Shown: positions 14,366 to 23,576 of the stretch, piece after piece
How the letters are laid out: the number at the start of each line of letters is the position of its first letter
Numbering within the stretch: position 1 is the first letter of the stretch
Source: Thermoleophilia bacterium
GTDB lineage: Bacteria > Actinomycetota > Thermoleophilia > Gaiellales > Gaiellaceae
Direction: 5' to 3'
Assembly (NCBI GenBank): GCA_029865325.1
Contig: JAOUHF010000012.1
Coordinates: 1 to 37,685, forward strand
Length of the DNA: 37,685 bases
The notes under the pieces: model-generated
Databases searched by the model: none
What the model saw: the letters and a program-made list of their open reading frames with translations, nothing else
Told to the model about the DNA's origin: nothing
Translations under genes and position numbers: made by a program

Positions 14366-15016
14366 GTGAGCTTGGACACCGAGAAGCGACTCGCTGCCGA
14401 GGCGGCCGCGAGGTTCGTCGAGGACGGCATGCTCGTGGGGCTCGGCACGGGCTCGACGGTCGCCTACCTCCTTCCGGCGCTGGCCGCGCGCGCGCTCGAT
14501 CTGCGCTGCATCGCCACCTCGCCGGACACGGAGCAAGCGGCGCGGGAGCTCGGGCTGAAGGTCGAGTCGTTCCACGGGACCGACGCGGCGCCGCGGCTGG
14601 ATATCGCGATCGACGGCGCCGATCAGGTCTCGCCATCGGGCTGGCTGATGAAGGGCGGCGGCGCTGCTCACACGCGTGAGAAAGTCGTCGCGGCTGCAGC
14701 CGACCGCTTTGTCGTGATCGTCTCGTCCGACAAGCTCGTCGAGAGGCTGACGCCGCCTGTCCCACTCGAGCTCCTCGCGTACGGGCTCGCGGCGACACTG
14801 CGCCACATCGGGGACGTGATGCTCCGCGACGTGCCGCGGAGTCCCGACGGCGGCGTGATCGCCGACTACCGGGGCGACTTCGACGATCCGGGGGAGCTTG
14901 CGGCGCGACTCTCGGCGACGGTCGGCGTCGTCGAGCACGGCCTGTTTCCGGCTGCGATGGTCTCCGACGTCGTCGTCGCGCGCGGGGAGCAGATCGAGAT
15001 CCGCAACCTCCGCTGA
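14366..15016 (+). CDS. rpiA: Ribose-5-phosphate isomerase A
   Basis: 216 residues, the usual RpiA size. It interconverts ribose 5-phosphate and ribulose 5-phosphate. Hallmarks are LVGLGTGSTVAYLL (phosphate loop, about 26-39), DIAIDGADQV (about 78-87, with the catalytic Asp pair), and LMKGGGAAHTREK (about 93-105, catalytic Glu). SSDKLVERL follows. The late loop conserved in the family is short but present as DYRGDFDDPGELAARL. The GTG start is placed by the TAGTTT box. It stands alone on the plus strand between two minus-strand operons whose products (Gnd) generate its substrate. Cytosolic. Confidence 0.95.
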   Translation: MSLDTEKRLAAEAAARFVEDGMLVGLGTGSTVAYLLPALAARALDLRCIATSPDTEQAARELGLKVESFHGTDAAPRLDIAIDGADQVSPSGWLMKGGGAAHTREKVVAAAADRFVVIVSSDKLVERLTPPVPLELLAYGLAATLRHIGDVMLRDVPRSPDGGVIADYRGDFDDPGELAARLSATVGVVEHGLFPAAMVSDVVVARGEQIEIRNLR

Positions 15017-15047
15017 TCGGGACGCGCAGCGAGCGAGTCGGTCGCGG

Positions 15048-15067
15048 CAGACCAGAGGCTGGGTCTG
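15048..15067 (+). terminator. Weak hairpin after rpiA
   Basis: CAGACC and GGTCTG can pair around an eight-base loop, about 30 bases after the rpiA stop. The stem is short and there is no U-run, so this is a tentative terminator. Confidence 0.3.
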
Positions 15068-15099
15068 GCTCGTGGACGGTGCTCGTCAGGCCGCATGCG

Positions 15100-15105
15100 T
15101 ATCGT
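15100..15105 (+). promoter_or_regulatory. -10 box TATCGT, leaderless start of the membrane protein gene
   Basis: TATCGT ends seven bases before the ATG at 15113. It lies inside a possible longer reading frame that opens at ATG 15095, which argues that 15113 is the real start. Confidence 0.5.
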
Positions 15106-15112
15106 CTGTTGC

Positions 15113-15883
15113 ATGAGCGAAAGCGCTGGCACGCTCCCGGATCGCTCCTTCTGGCGCGCGGTGCTCCACTGGCTCGGGAGGCTCGTGCCAGGGTTCATCC
15201 GGCGCTTCTTCCGAGACCGGTTCTGGGACATCTCGAAGAGCGAAGCCCGGGGCTACGCCGTTTGGAGCGCGATGGGCATCGTCATCGCGGTCCCCGAGCT
15301 GTTGGCCGCGGCGGGCGGTAACAACTTCCTCTGGCCGACGATCTCCACGACCGTCGGGCATCTCCAGGACCGGTGGCCCGTCCTCACGCTCATCCCTGTC
15401 GCGCTGATCGTGATGGCCGGCTACTCGGTGCTGCGCGTCAGGCTCGGGGACACTGCGGTGCAGGCCGACCTCCAAGCGATCGGCCGCAGCCCCCAGGGAC
15501 GCCTCGTCAAGCAGGACGTCCAGTTCGATCAGCTCGCGCAAGGTGGCATTCCGCCTGCGCCGCCCAAGCGCGGCGAGTTACAGCGGATCTTCCCGTACTT
15601 CGCGCTCGCGACCGCCGCCGTCGTGGCGGGCGGCGTACTCGCAGCCCCGAGCGACAGCAGGTTCCTCGTCGGGTACGTCATCTACTCGCTCATCGCGCTG
15701 TTCTGGGTCGTCATCCCCAATCTCGCCGCCTACTTCATCGGGAAGGACTTCCCGTTCACGACGCTCGTCTTCACCGTCAGCGGTCTCGGCCGCCGGCTCC
15801 AGTTCGTGGCCGCTTTCGTCGCAGCCCTGCTCGTGATCCTGCTGCTCCACCTCGCGCTCTATCCCTGGCCAAGTCGGCGGTGA
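15113..15883 (+). CDS. Four-helix membrane protein of unknown function
   Basis: 256 residues from ATG 15113; the upstream ATG at 15095 adds a Cys-rich MRIVCC segment overlapping the -10 box and is less likely. Residues 1-45 are basic and amphipathic (LGRLVPGFIRRFFRDRF). Hydrophobic helices lie at about 50-66, 88-106, 166-184 and 191-213, with a final one near 230-250. Between helices two and three is a cytosolic-looking segment of about 60 residues containing AQGGIPPAPPKRGEL. I recognise no family and see no catalytic motif. It follows rpiA but has its own promoter, and is convergent with pgl; a functional link to sugar phosphates is not shown. Confidence 0.75.
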   Translation: MSESAGTLPDRSFWRAVLHWLGRLVPGFIRRFFRDRFWDISKSEARGYAVWSAMGIVIAVPELLAAAGGNNFLWPTISTTVGHLQDRWPVLTLIPVALIVMAGYSVLRVRLGDTAVQADLQAIGRSPQGRLVKQDVQFDQLAQGGIPPAPPKRGELQRIFPYFALATAAVVAGGVLAAPSDSRFLVGYVIYSLIALFWVVIPNLAAYFIGKDFPFTTLVFTVSGLGRRLQFVAAFVAALLVILLLHLALYPWPSRR

Positions 15884-16006
15884 GGCGCAGGCTCACGTAA
15901 TTGAGGTCTTCTATCTTCCACCTGGATCCCGGCCTCGAGTCCGCGCGCCGTCGACCCGTCCGCGAGCGGCGCATGGTTGAGGCTCGCGGCGAGCGATTCG
16001 CGGCGG

Positions 16007-16672
16007 TCAGCCGCCGGCAGCTGCGGCGTCGGCGATGATCAGCGCGCTCATGGCGGCGACACGCCCGCCCGGGATCGACGGGTCACCCGCTCGGAGCCTT
16101 TGCAAGGCGTCGACCTTGTCCTCGCCGGTCACGAGCCAGAGCACCTGCCTGGCTGCGTTCAGCGTCGGGTAGGTCAACGTCATGCGGCGGCGGCCCTGGT
16201 ACTTGCCGGTGACTGCGACCTTGCGATCCATTACGTCCAAGACGGGGTCGCCGGGGACGAGTGAGGCGGTGTGCCCGTCCGGTCCCAGCCCGAGGTGGAC
16301 GAGGTCGAAGGCCTCGGGCAGCGAGCGAGCGTAGTCTTCGGCGGCCGCCTCGAGGTCGTGTGCGCCCACCGGCATGGCCCGAACGTCTGCCGCTCCGCCG
16401 GGTGGCAAGCTCCTGCGCAGCTGCATGAGGTTGCGATCGGGGTCGCCGTCGGGCGCGACGCGTTCGTCTACCTGATAGATCGTCACCGTCTCCCAAGGCA
16501 TCTTCCCGGCGAGATGGGCGAACATCGCCCAGGGCGTGCGGCCGCCGCTGACCGCGAACGTAAAGCGGCCGTGGTCGGCGACCGCAGCCTGCGCGCGTTC
16601 GGCCACGTACGCCGCGCCCCGCTCAGCGACGGCTGCGGCGTCCGGGAGGATCTCGATCTGCGGCTCGGTCAC
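16007..16672 (-). CDS. pgl: 6-phosphogluconolactonase
   Basis: 221 residues, normal for the DevB/Pgl type. It hydrolyses 6-phosphogluconolactone to 6-phosphogluconate. Visible motifs are TFAVSGGRTPWAMFAHL (sugar-phosphate loop, about 33-49), YQVDERVAPDGDPDRN (about 66-81) and HLGLGPDGHTASLVPG (about 126-141), which carries the catalytic His and neighbouring Asp. The GTG start at 16672 overlaps the gnd stop as GTGA, so it is translated from the zwf-pgi-gnd mRNA as last gene. It converges on the membrane protein gene, with about 120 bases of featureless spacer between. Confidence 0.95.
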   Translation of the reverse strand: MTEPQIEILPDAAAVAERGAAYVAERAQAAVADHGRFTFAVSGGRTPWAMFAHLAGKMPWETVTIYQVDERVAPDGDPDRNLMQLRRSLPPGGAADVRAMPVGAHDLEAAAEDYARSLPEAFDLVHLGLGPDGHTASLVPGDPVLDVMDRKVAVTGKYQGRRRMTLTYPTLNAARQVLWLVTGEDKVDALQRLRAGDPSIPGGRVAAMSALIIADAAAAGG

Positions 16673-17703
16673 GCCCTCTTCTCGTCGTGGCCGCCGAACT
16701 CCTTGCGCATCGCCGAGAGCAGCCGGTTCGCGAAGTCGTCGAGGTTGCGCGAGGCGAAGCGGGAGTAGAGAGCGGTGGTCAGGACGGGCGTCGGGATGCC
16801 CTCCTCGATGGCGGCGATCGACGTCCAGCGCCCCTCTCCCGAGTCCGACACGCGGCCGGCGAACTCCTCGAGCTTCGGTGACGCATAGAGCGCTTGCGCG
16901 GTGAGGTCGAGCAACCAGGAGCCGACCACGCTGCCGCGCCGCCAGACCTCCGCGACCTCGGTCGTGTCGACGTCGTACTGGTAGTGCTCGGGGTTCTCGA
17001 GGGGAGCCGTCTCGGCGTCCGCGTCACGTTGCCGCTTGCCGATGTCTGCGTTCGCGATGACGTTGAGGCCCTCGGCGTACGCGGCCATGAGCCCGTACTC
17101 GATGCCGTTGTGCACCATCTTCACGAAGTGCCCTGCGCCGTTGGGCCCGCAGTGGTAGTAGCCGTGCTCCGACGCCGACGGCGTGCCGCTGCGCCCTTCG
17201 GTACGGGGAGCGGCGCCCACGCCCGGAGCGAGCGAGGCGAAGATCGGATCGAGCCGGGAGACGACATCGGCCTCGCCGCCGATCATCAGGCAGAAGCCGC
17301 GCTCGAATCCCCACACGCCGCCGCTCGTTCCGACGTCCACGTGGTGGATGCCCTTCTCCCGGAGCATGGCGGCGTGCCGGATGTCGTCGTGATAGTGAGA
17401 GTTGCCGCCGTCGATGATGACGTCGCCCGGGTCGAGCACCTCGGCCAGCCCGGAGATCACCTGCTCCGTGACCCCGCCGGCCGGAACCATCACCCAAGCG
17501 GCGCGCGGTGCGGACAGCTTCGACGCGAAGTCCTCGAGCGACGAGGCGCCCACCATTCCCTCGGTTGCAAGCGCTGCCACGGCCTCCGGTGTGCGGTTGT
17601 AGCCCACGCAGTCGTGTCCGTCGCGGAGGAGACGGCGGACGATCCCGGCGCCCATGCGGCCGAGCCCGACCATGCCGAGCTGCGTAGGAGTCTCAGTGGG
17701 CAT
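16669..17703 (-). CDS. gnd: 6-phosphogluconate dehydrogenase (decarboxylating), short type
   Basis: 344 residues, the short GntZ/GndA-like class rather than the roughly 470-residue form. It oxidatively decarboxylates 6-phosphogluconate to ribulose 5-phosphate. Seen: the Rossmann motif GMVGLGRMGAGI (about 9-20), IIDGGNSHYHDDIR (about 95-108), GTSGGVWGFERGFCLMIGG (substrate loop, about 124-142) and HFVKMVHNGIEYGLM (about 183-197) with catalytic Lys and Glu. A GGAAAGGA ribosome site precedes ATG 17703. The gene starts 36 bases after pgi and ends overlapping pgl. YNRTPEAV after the Rossmann turn would bear on NAD versus NADP preference, which I cannot settle. Confidence 0.95.
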   Translation of the reverse strand: MPTETPTQLGMVGLGRMGAGIVRRLLRDGHDCVGYNRTPEAVAALATEGMVGASSLEDFASKLSAPRAAWVMVPAGGVTEQVISGLAEVLDPGDVIIDGGNSHYHDDIRHAAMLREKGIHHVDVGTSGGVWGFERGFCLMIGGEADVVSRLDPIFASLAPGVGAAPRTEGRSGTPSASEHGYYHCGPNGAGHFVKMVHNGIEYGLMAAYAEGLNVIANADIGKRQRDADAETAPLENPEHYQYDVDTTEVAEVWRRGSVVGSWLLDLTAQALYASPKLEEFAGRVSDSGEGRWTSIAAIEEGIPTPVLTTALYSRFASRNLDDFANRLLSAMRKEFGGHDEKRA

Positions 17704-17739
17704 CTGCCGATCCTTTCCTTCGGGGACATGGGAAGACGA

Positions 17740-19365
17740 TCACCTCAGCGCCCGGTAGCGGCGGATCAGCGCGTTCGTCGATGAGTCGTGGGCGAGCTCG
17801 GGCTCCGACTTCGACTCGAGCTCGGGGATGATCCGCGTCGCGAGCACCTTGCCGAGCTCGACGCCCCACTGGTCGAAGGAGTTGATTCCCCAGACGGTGC
17901 CCTGCGCGAACACGCTGTGCTCGTAGAGCGCGACGAGCGCCCCGAGCGTGTGTGGCGTGAGCTTCTCGGCCAGGATCACGTTCGTCGGGCGGTTGCCCTC
18001 GAACACGCGGTGCGGCACGACATCCTCCGCGGTGCCCTCGGCGCGAACCTCCTCCTCGGTCTTGCCGAAGGCGAGCGCCTCGGCCTGTGCGAAGACGTTC
18101 GACATGAGGATGTCGTGGTGGTCGCGGATCGGGTTCAGCGTCTTCCCGAACCCGATCAGATCCACGGGGATGAGCTTCGTTCCCTGGTGGATCAGCTGGT
18201 AGAAGCTGTGCTGGCCGTTCGTCCCCGGCTCGCCCCAGTACACGGCGCCCGTCTCGTAGTCGACGGCCCGGCCGTCGAGCGTGACGTGCTTTCCGTTCGA
18301 CTCCATCGTGAGTTGCTGCAGGTAGGCGGGAAAGCGCTTCAGGTAGTGGCTGTACGGCATGACTCCTGAGGTCTGCGCGCCGAAGAAGTCTGCGTACCAG
18401 ACGGAGAGCAGCCCCATGAGCGCGGGCAAGTTTCTCTCCAGCGGAGTCGTGCGGAAGTGCTCGTCCATGGCGTGGAAGCCGGCGAGCAGCTCGTGGAAGG
18501 CGTCGGAGCCGATCGCAAGCATCGTCGAGAGACCGATCGCCGAGTCCATCGAGTAGCGCCCGCCGACCCAGTCCCAGAAGCCGAACATGTTGTTCGTATC
18601 GATGCCGAAGGTCGTGACCTCCTCGGCGTTGGTGGACACCGCGACGAAGTGCTTCGCGATCGCGGCCTCGTCTCCGAGGGCTGCGAGTGCCCACGCCCGC
18701 GCCGTGTGTGCGTTCGTCATCGTCTCGAGTGTCGTGAAGGTCTTCGAGGAGACAATGAAGAGCGTCTCGTCGGCGGCCAGATCTTGCGTCGCCTCGGCAA
18801 AGTCGGTGGAGTCCACGTTGGAGACGAAGCGGAACGTGAGGTCGCGCCTCGTGTAATGGCGCAGCGCCTCGTAGGCCATGACCGGCCCCAGGTCGGATCC
18901 GCCGATCCCGATGTTGACGATGTTGCGGATCGGCTTGCCGGTGTGGCCCTTCCACTCGCCCGAGCGCACGCGGTCCGCAAAGCTCGCCATCCGGTCGAGC
19001 ACCTCGTGCACGGTCGCCACCACGTCGACGCCGTCCACCACGAGTGCCGACCCCTTCGGCATGCGGAGCGCCACGTGGAGCACCGAGCGGTTCTCCGAAA
19101 CGTTGATCCGGTCACCCCGAAACATCGCTTCCGTCCGTTCGGCGAGTCCCGACTCCTCGGCCAGCTGCAGCAGTAGCCTGATCGTCTCGTCCGTGATCCG
19201 GTTCTTCGAGAAGTCGAGGTAGAGACCGGCTCCTTCGGCGACCAGACGCTCGCCCCGCGCAGGGTCGTCCGCGAACAGGTCGCGGAGATGGACGCCGCGG
19301 ATCTCTTCGTAGTGCTTCTCGAGAGCTTTCCACGCGGGTCGGTCGCGAAGCGGTGTCGAGGTCAT
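17740..19365 (-). CDS. pgi: Glucose-6-phosphate isomerase
   Basis: 541 residues from ATG 19365; longer in-frame starts lie inside zwf and the added sequence is not PGI-like. It interconverts glucose 6-phosphate and fructose 6-phosphate. Motifs: [14 protein letters not shown] (about 145-158), [10 protein letters not shown] (about 205-214), the PGI signature in the [18 protein letters not shown] region (catalytic Glu, about 350-367), and [17 protein letters not shown] near 505. Length and motif order fit the classical enzyme. It sits 49 bases after zwf in the operon zwf-pgi-gnd-pgl, putting the branch point between glycolysis and the pentose pathway under one mRNA. No good ribosome site is visible. 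Confidence 0.96.
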   Translation of the reverse strand: MTSTPLRDRPAWKALEKHYEEIRGVHLRDLFADDPARGERLVAEGAGLYLDFSKNRITDETIRLLLQLAEESGLAERTEAMFRGDRINVSENRSVLHVALRMPKGSALVVDGVDVVATVHEVLDRMASFADRVRSGEWKGHTGKPIRNIVNIGIGGSDLGPVMAYEALRHYTRRDLTFRFVSNVDSTDFAEATQDLAADETLFIVSSKTFTTLETMTNAHTARAWALAALGDEAAIAKHFVAVSTNAEEVTTFGIDTNNMFGFWDWVGGRYSMDSAIGLSTMLAIGSDAFHELLAGFHAMDEHFRTTPLERNLPALMGLLSVWYADFFGAQTSGVMPYSHYLKRFPAYLQQLTMESNGKHVTLDGRAVDYETGAVYWGEPGTNGQHSFYQLIHQGTKLIPVDLIGFGKTLNPIRDHHDILMSNVFAQAEALAFGKTEEEVRAEGTAEDVVPHRVFEGNRPTNVILAEKLTPHTLGALVALYEHSVFAQGTVWGINSFDQWGVELGKVLATRIIPELESKSEPELAHDSSTNALIRRYRALR

Positions 19366-19414
19366 GACAGGAGGGCACCGCTCCGCGTACCGATTGCGGC
19401 TTGCCTCCTCCGAT

Positions 19415-20830
19415 TCACGCCGGCAGCCATGGATCGTGCCAGTCGTTGTACCCGCGCACCAGGCTGTCGGTTGTCTTCGGGCCCCAAGAGCCCTTCTCGT
19501 AGATCTCGACGGGCGGCGGGGCGTCGAGGAGCGGCTGCACCACACGCCAGGTCTCCTCAAGCGCGTCCTGGCGTGAGAAGTGACTCGAGTCACCGTTCAT
19601 CGCGGCGAGCAGGAGCACCTCGTAGGGAGTGGGGCCCTCGCCGCCCATGCTCGCGAAGGTCATGTCGAGCTGCACCGACCGGAGCGTGGCCTCCTCGGCG
19701 TCCTTGGCCTGTAGCCGGAGTGTCGCTCCGGGGTGCGGCCCGATCCGGAGCACGAGTTCGTTGGGCTCCGGCCGGGGGGCGTCTTTCGGGACGAAGCCGA
19801 GCCACGGAGTCGTCTTGAAGTAGACGCGCACTTCCGTCACCGTCACGGGCAGCGACTTTCCAGCGCGGATGAAGAACGGCACGCCGGACCAGCGCCAGTT
19901 GTCGATCTCGAGGCGCATCGCGCAGAACGTCTCGGTCTGCGAGTCCGCTGCGACGCCCTTCACGTCGCGGTAGCCCTTGTACTGCCCCCGCACGTACTGG
20001 GACGGGTCGGCCTCGGCCATGGCGACGAAGACATCGCGCTTGCGGTCGTTGATCACACCGACGCCTCTCCCCGTCGGGGGCTCCAGCGCAACCATGCTCA
20101 GCACCTGGAACAGGTGGTTCTGGACGACATCGCGCATCGCACCCACGGGGTCGTAGAAGTTCCCGCGGTCGGCGATGTCGAAGTCCTCGCCCATCGTGAT
20201 CTGGACACACGACACGTACTGACGGTTCCAGACCGGTTCCAGGATCGTGTTCGCAAAGCGGAGGTAGAGGATGTCCTCGACCGCCATCTTCCCCAGGAAG
20301 TGGTCGATTCGGTAGAGCTGCGACTCGTCGATCAGGGTATGGAGGCTCTCGTTCAGCTCGCGGGCGGAGTCGAGGTCATGGCCAAAGGGCTTCTCGACGA
20401 CGACGCGAGCGTTTTCGGTCAGAGCTGCGTCCGCGAGCCCCCCGACAACAGTGGCGAAGAGCGACGGCGGCACTTCGAGGTAGAAGACGGGGAGCGTCGC
20501 GCCCTTGATCTCGTCTGCCACGCGTCCATAGGTTGCCGCATCCGCGAAGTCGCCAGAGACGTATGACAGCTTCTCGGCGAAGCGCTGGAAGACAGCCTCG
20601 TCGAGCGGCTCGCCCGTCGCGAGTATCGAATCGCGTGCGTGCTGTACGAGGTTCTCGAGTGTCCAGTCGTCGAACGCGACGCCGACGACTCGGCAGAAGA
20701 GGGCTCCACGCAGCTCCAGTCGGTAGAGCGAGCGGAAGGTCATGACCCGCGCGAGATCGCCGCTGATCCCAAAGACGACGAGGACGTCGGCCGGGTTTAC
20801 GCGATCGCTGCCTGTGCGATCGTCGGTCAC
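19415..20830 (-). CDS. zwf: Glucose-6-phosphate 1-dehydrogenase
   Basis: 471 residues from GTG 20830. It oxidises glucose 6-phosphate to the lactone, producing NADPH or NADH. The dinucleotide loop is [12 protein letters not shown] (about 19-30), where the usual GASGDLAKR is altered to [17 protein letters not shown] (about 146-153) and [14 protein letters not shown] (about 173-186, catalytic His and Lys) are intact, as is [18 protein letters not shown]-like sequence at about 222-238. First gene of the zwf-pgi-gnd-pgl operon. No clear ribosome site or -10 box precedes it; the region upstream belongs to a damaged gene. The modified coenzyme loop may affect NAD/NADP choice. Confidence 0.96.
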   Translation of the reverse strand: MTDDRTGSDRVNPADVLVVFGISGDLARVMTFRSLYRLELRGALFCRVVGVAFDDWTLENLVQHARDSILATGEPLDEAVFQRFAEKLSYVSGDFADAATYGRVADEIKGATLPVFYLEVPPSLFATVVGGLADAALTENARVVVEKPFGHDLDSARELNESLHTLIDESQLYRIDHFLGKMAVEDILYLRFANTILEPVWNRQYVSCVQITMGEDFDIADRGNFYDPVGAMRDVVQNHLFQVLSMVALEPPTGRGVGVINDRKRDVFVAMAEADPSQYVRGQYKGYRDVKGVAADSQTETFCAMRLEIDNWRWSGVPFFIRAGKSLPVTVTEVRVYFKTTPWLGFVPKDAPRPEPNELVLRIGPHPGATLRLQAKDAEEATLRSVQLDMTFASMGGEGPTPYEVLLLAAMNGDSSHFSRQDALEETWRVVQPLLDAPPPVEIYEKGSWGPKTTDSLVRGYNDWHDPWLPA

Positions 20831-21022
20831 GATGTCTCGTCTGCCTGGAGGGTGCTGCGCGTCGACCCGGTCGAGGATTCGCCCACGGGTGCAGCATTTC
20901 AGACGCCGGGGGGTGCGAGCGCTCCCGGTCCTTCACCAGGTGTCGTGCTCCTGTAGCGACGTGAGCGTGCGGTGCCCTCCGCCGCGGGCTCCACGGCGGC
21001 GCTCCGCCCATGTCCTCGAGCG
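20831..21022. other. Intergenic spacer upstream of zwf
   Basis: About 190 bases with no gene I can support. CCGCCG at 20980-20985 and CGGCGG at 20994-20999 form a short hairpin just past the stop of the damaged gene, a possible terminator for it. Confidence 0.4.
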
Positions 21023-21606
21023 CTACCGCGAGTACTGCTGATCCAGGGCGAGTGTCGTGTCGCCCGCGACACGGATCCAGAATCCGTTCTTCGGCTCGAA
21101 CAGCGGCCGCTTGTTCGGATTCCGGCCCTTCACGATCTGCCCGAGCTCGGCGACCGATATCGGCGTGGCGCGAGGTCCCGTGCCGGGGTTCGTGATCACG
21201 GTCACGTGAGCGGTTCTCGGGACGAGGTAGCTCAGCAGCCTGTGACCCTCGTCGCGGCGTAGCCGTGACTCGGAACGACCTCACCCGGAGCGATGACCTT
21301 GTCCTCTACTGCAGCTCGGTTCGCTGTCACCCCGCTGAGGACCACAGCCGGATCGACGCGCATGACAAACCGGCTTCCCGAGCGCGTCAGCGACTTCACG
21401 CGCCCGAAGAAGACGATCTGACGCGGTGGTGCGAACGGTGTTTGCGGGAGGAAGACCGCGCCCGGCGGTGCAGCGGCGATCACGGATGGCGAGGCCGAAG
21501 CCGCGGAAGGGCGTGACGAGGCGGAGAGACCGGCGGCGAGAACCGTCAGCACTGCGAGGAGCACGAGCGATCGCTTCTTCCGACGAACCGCACGACGCTG
21601 CTCCAC
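21023..21606 (-). pseudogene. Anchored or secreted hypothetical protein, interrupted by a frameshift
   Basis: From GTG 21606 the frame runs through basic RRKKRSLVLLAVLTVLAAG (signal or membrane anchor, about residues 7-26), an Ala/Ser/Pro linker, and PPRQIVFFGRVKSLTRSG to a stop at 21232. In a second frame the sequence continues sensibly as DEGHRLLSYLVPRTAHVTVI and ends at 21023 with LALDQQYSR. The switch lies near 21245-21260 and amounts to a loss of one base (or of 1+3n). Rejoined, the protein is about 195 residues with a beta-rich export domain. I recognise no named family. It could be a real mutation or a sequence error. It ends about 190 bases before zwf on the same strand. Confidence 0.65.
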
Positions 21607-21802
21607 CAGTCGGCGCCCACCAGATGCGTTGGTCGTCCGGCGACGTGCGCGAGAGGCGGGACGCGTGCTTGCGATGTGTGCGCGAGGACCACTCGAAGAG
21701 GTGCCCGTCGGGGCGCCTCCAGGTGACATTGGTCCTGAACGGGCCGACGGATCTGTGCGTCGTGACCGTCCACCCCGATGGCGTGATTGCGTACTCGCGC
21801 AC
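21605..21802 (-). pseudogene. Possible short gene remnant upstream of the frameshifted protein
   Basis: From GTG 21802 the frame reads TPSGWTVTTHRSVGPFRTNV then TWRRPDGHLFEWSSRTHRKH, ending near IWWAPTG before it runs on antisense-like into the next gene. The first 66 residues look like genuine protein, with a Trp/Arg/His-rich pattern similar to small actinobacterial membrane proteins whose helices would follow. Those helices are absent. This could be an N-terminal remnant, or chance. Confidence 0.3.
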
Positions 21803-21820
21803 GGGTCGGTCGGTCGTGAC

Positions 21821-22654
21821 CTATGCGGGCGGCCGGGGCGTAAACGGCTTCAGCTCGTCCTGCCCCTTCTGGATCACGCCGTAGCTCGCCTCCGGAACCT
21901 CGTTCCACGCGCCGGCAAGGTCGCCGAGCGGCTCCGAGACCACAAGTCGCGTCTCGTCCGAGAGGTCGTGGAGCATCGGGTTGTCCGGGTACTGGGCACG
22001 CAACGTGTGCACAGCAGTGCTGTAAAAGAGCGAGCGCGACTTCCCCTCGCTCGAGTACCGGAAGGCCCACAGGCTCTCGCCGTCGCTCGTCGCGACGGTC
22101 ATCTGGATCGGATGCTCGATTCCGTTGCGATGACCTACATGCTCGATCAGCCCGACGGCGCGCTCGACGGCGCCCGGCGGGTCGTCCTCGAGCCCGAGCG
22201 TCATTGCGAGGAAGAAGAACACCTCGGAGTCGGTCGAGCCGTCGATGGCGGGGTAGAGCTCAGGATCTACTTCGAGCACGAGGTCACGCTTGACCTTGCG
22301 GAACTCGCTGATGAGCCCGTTGTGCATCCACAGCCAACGGCCGTGGCGGAAGGGGTGGCAGTTGGTCTGCTGAATCGCTGATCCCGAGGAGGCACGGATA
22401 TGCGCGAAGACCAGGCCGGAGCGAATGTGCCCGGCAAGGTCGCGCAGGTTCCAATCGTTCCAGGCCGGCTCGATGCTCTTGAAGGTGCCCGGCGTTTCGC
22501 TCTCCCCGTACCAGCCGACGCCGAAGCCGTCGCCGTTCGTCGTCTCCGCGCCGAGCCTCGAGTGCAGGCTCTGGTCGATCAGCGAGTGCTTGGGTTTGTA
22601 GAGGAGATCCTCCAGCAGAACAGGCGTCCCCGAGTAGGCAAGCCAGCGGCACAT
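21821..22654 (-). CDS. Class II glutamine amidotransferase (YafJ/EgtC-like)
   Basis: 277 residues. GAGAGGAAAGGAGAG precedes ATG 22654. Met1 is followed by Cys2 (MCRWLAYSG), the N-terminal nucleophile exposed after Met removal. Further family motifs are TTNGDGFGVGWYGE (about 38-51), AHIRASSG (about 84-91), NCHPFRHGRWLWMHNGLI (about 97-114, oxyanion Asn/Gly) and DSEVFF (about 141-146). The domain hydrolyses glutamine or a gamma-glutamyl amide. EgtC uses it in ergothioneine synthesis, but no other egt gene is nearby, so a generic amidohydrolase role is safer. It lies 18 bases after the decayed glutamate decarboxylase gene and may have shared its operon. Confidence 0.92.
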   Translation of the reverse strand: MCRWLAYSGTPVLLEDLLYKPKHSLIDQSLHSRLGAETTNGDGFGVGWYGESETPGTFKSIEPAWNDWNLRDLAGHIRSGLVFAHIRASSGSAIQQTNCHPFRHGRWLWMHNGLISEFRKVKRDLVLEVDPELYPAIDGSTDSEVFFFLAMTLGLEDDPPGAVERAVGLIEHVGHRNGIEHPIQMTVATSDGESLWAFRYSSEGKSRSLFYSTAVHTLRAQYPDNPMLHDLSDETRLVVSEPLGDLAGAWNEVPEASYGVIQKGQDELKPFTPRPPA

Positions 22655-22672
22655 GGTGCTCTCCTTTCCTCT

Positions 22673-23576
22673 CTAGTGGGCGAAAGCCGATCCACTGGCT
22701 TCGTCATGGACGGGCGCGGGTTGCTTCTGCAGCCGTGGAAGCTGGCGTTTCAGGTCGTTGACGAGCATGTCGGCCATGTCGTGGGTGAACCCGCGCCGTA
22801 CGACGACACGAAGCGCTGCGAGGTCGGTGCGGTTCTCCGGGAACGTGTACGCAGGGAGCTGCCAGGCGCGCTCGCGCATCGCGTTCGAGACGTCGAGGCG
22901 GTGAAGTTCTCGACCTCGTCCTTCAGCGTGAAGGCGAAGACCGGCAGCTCGTCCCCTCTGGTCAGGAGCTCGAACGGGCCCAGCTCCGCGATCTGGGCCG
23001 ACAGGCGCATCGCGACGTCGCGCCCGTACGTCTGGACGCGGCGGTAGCCGCTGAACCCGAGCCGGAGGAAGTTGTAGTACTGCGCGACGACCTGAGAGCC
23101 GGGCCGCGAGAAGTTCAGCGCAAAGGTCGGCATGTTGTCGCCGAGGTAGTTGACAAAGAAGATCAGGTCCTCGGGCAGCGCCTCGGATTCGCGCCACACG
23201 ATCCAACCGACTCCTGGGTAGACGAGCCCGTACTTGTGGCCGGACGTGTTCGGGGCGATCATCGCTCCGGAGGCTCCGTCCACGTGGACGGGAACGTCGA
23301 TGCCCGTCTCCGTCTCGAAGGCGTCGAGCGCAGCGGAGATCGCCTGCACCGGCTCGTACGAGCCGTCGAAGGTCGAGCCGAGAATCGCGACGACCCCGAT
23401 CGTGTTCTCGTCGCAGAGCTTTACCGCCTCCTCGGCCAAGAGGTTGAAGCGAGGCGAGATCCGGCGCCATCTTTCCTTCTGGAAGCTCGTGGCGCGGGAT
23501 GGTCCCGACTGAAGAGGGGGGAGACAGTGAGGTCGCTGGTTCGTCCGCTGGGGGCCTTCGGGTCCTTGAGCGTCAC
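22673..23576 (-). pseudogene. gad: Glutamate decarboxylase pseudogene with multiple lesions
   Basis: From GTG 23576 (GAGAGA upstream) the frame reads TLKDPKAPSGRTSDLTVSPL. Near 23505 the frame changes to give TIPRHELPEGKMAPDLA, the N-terminal arm of GadB. At about 23455 this joins directly to RFNLLAEEAVKLCDENTIGV, which in GadB lies about 170 residues later. At about 23250 roughly 17 residues are missing between GAMIAP and NTSGHKYG, the latter holding the PLP lysine. At about 22900 a second frameshift separates KDEVENFT from DVSNAMRERAWQLPAYTF. The end, HDEASGSAFAH, is GadB-like. A normal enzyme of about 460 residues decarboxylates glutamate to GABA for acid resistance. This copy cannot fold: much of the PLP domain is gone. 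Confidence 0.88.

Noticed and set aside
12958-14679. A 573-codon plus-strand frame through the CYTH-CHAD gene into rpiA
   Set aside because: It crosses two divergent real genes and their promoters and looks random.
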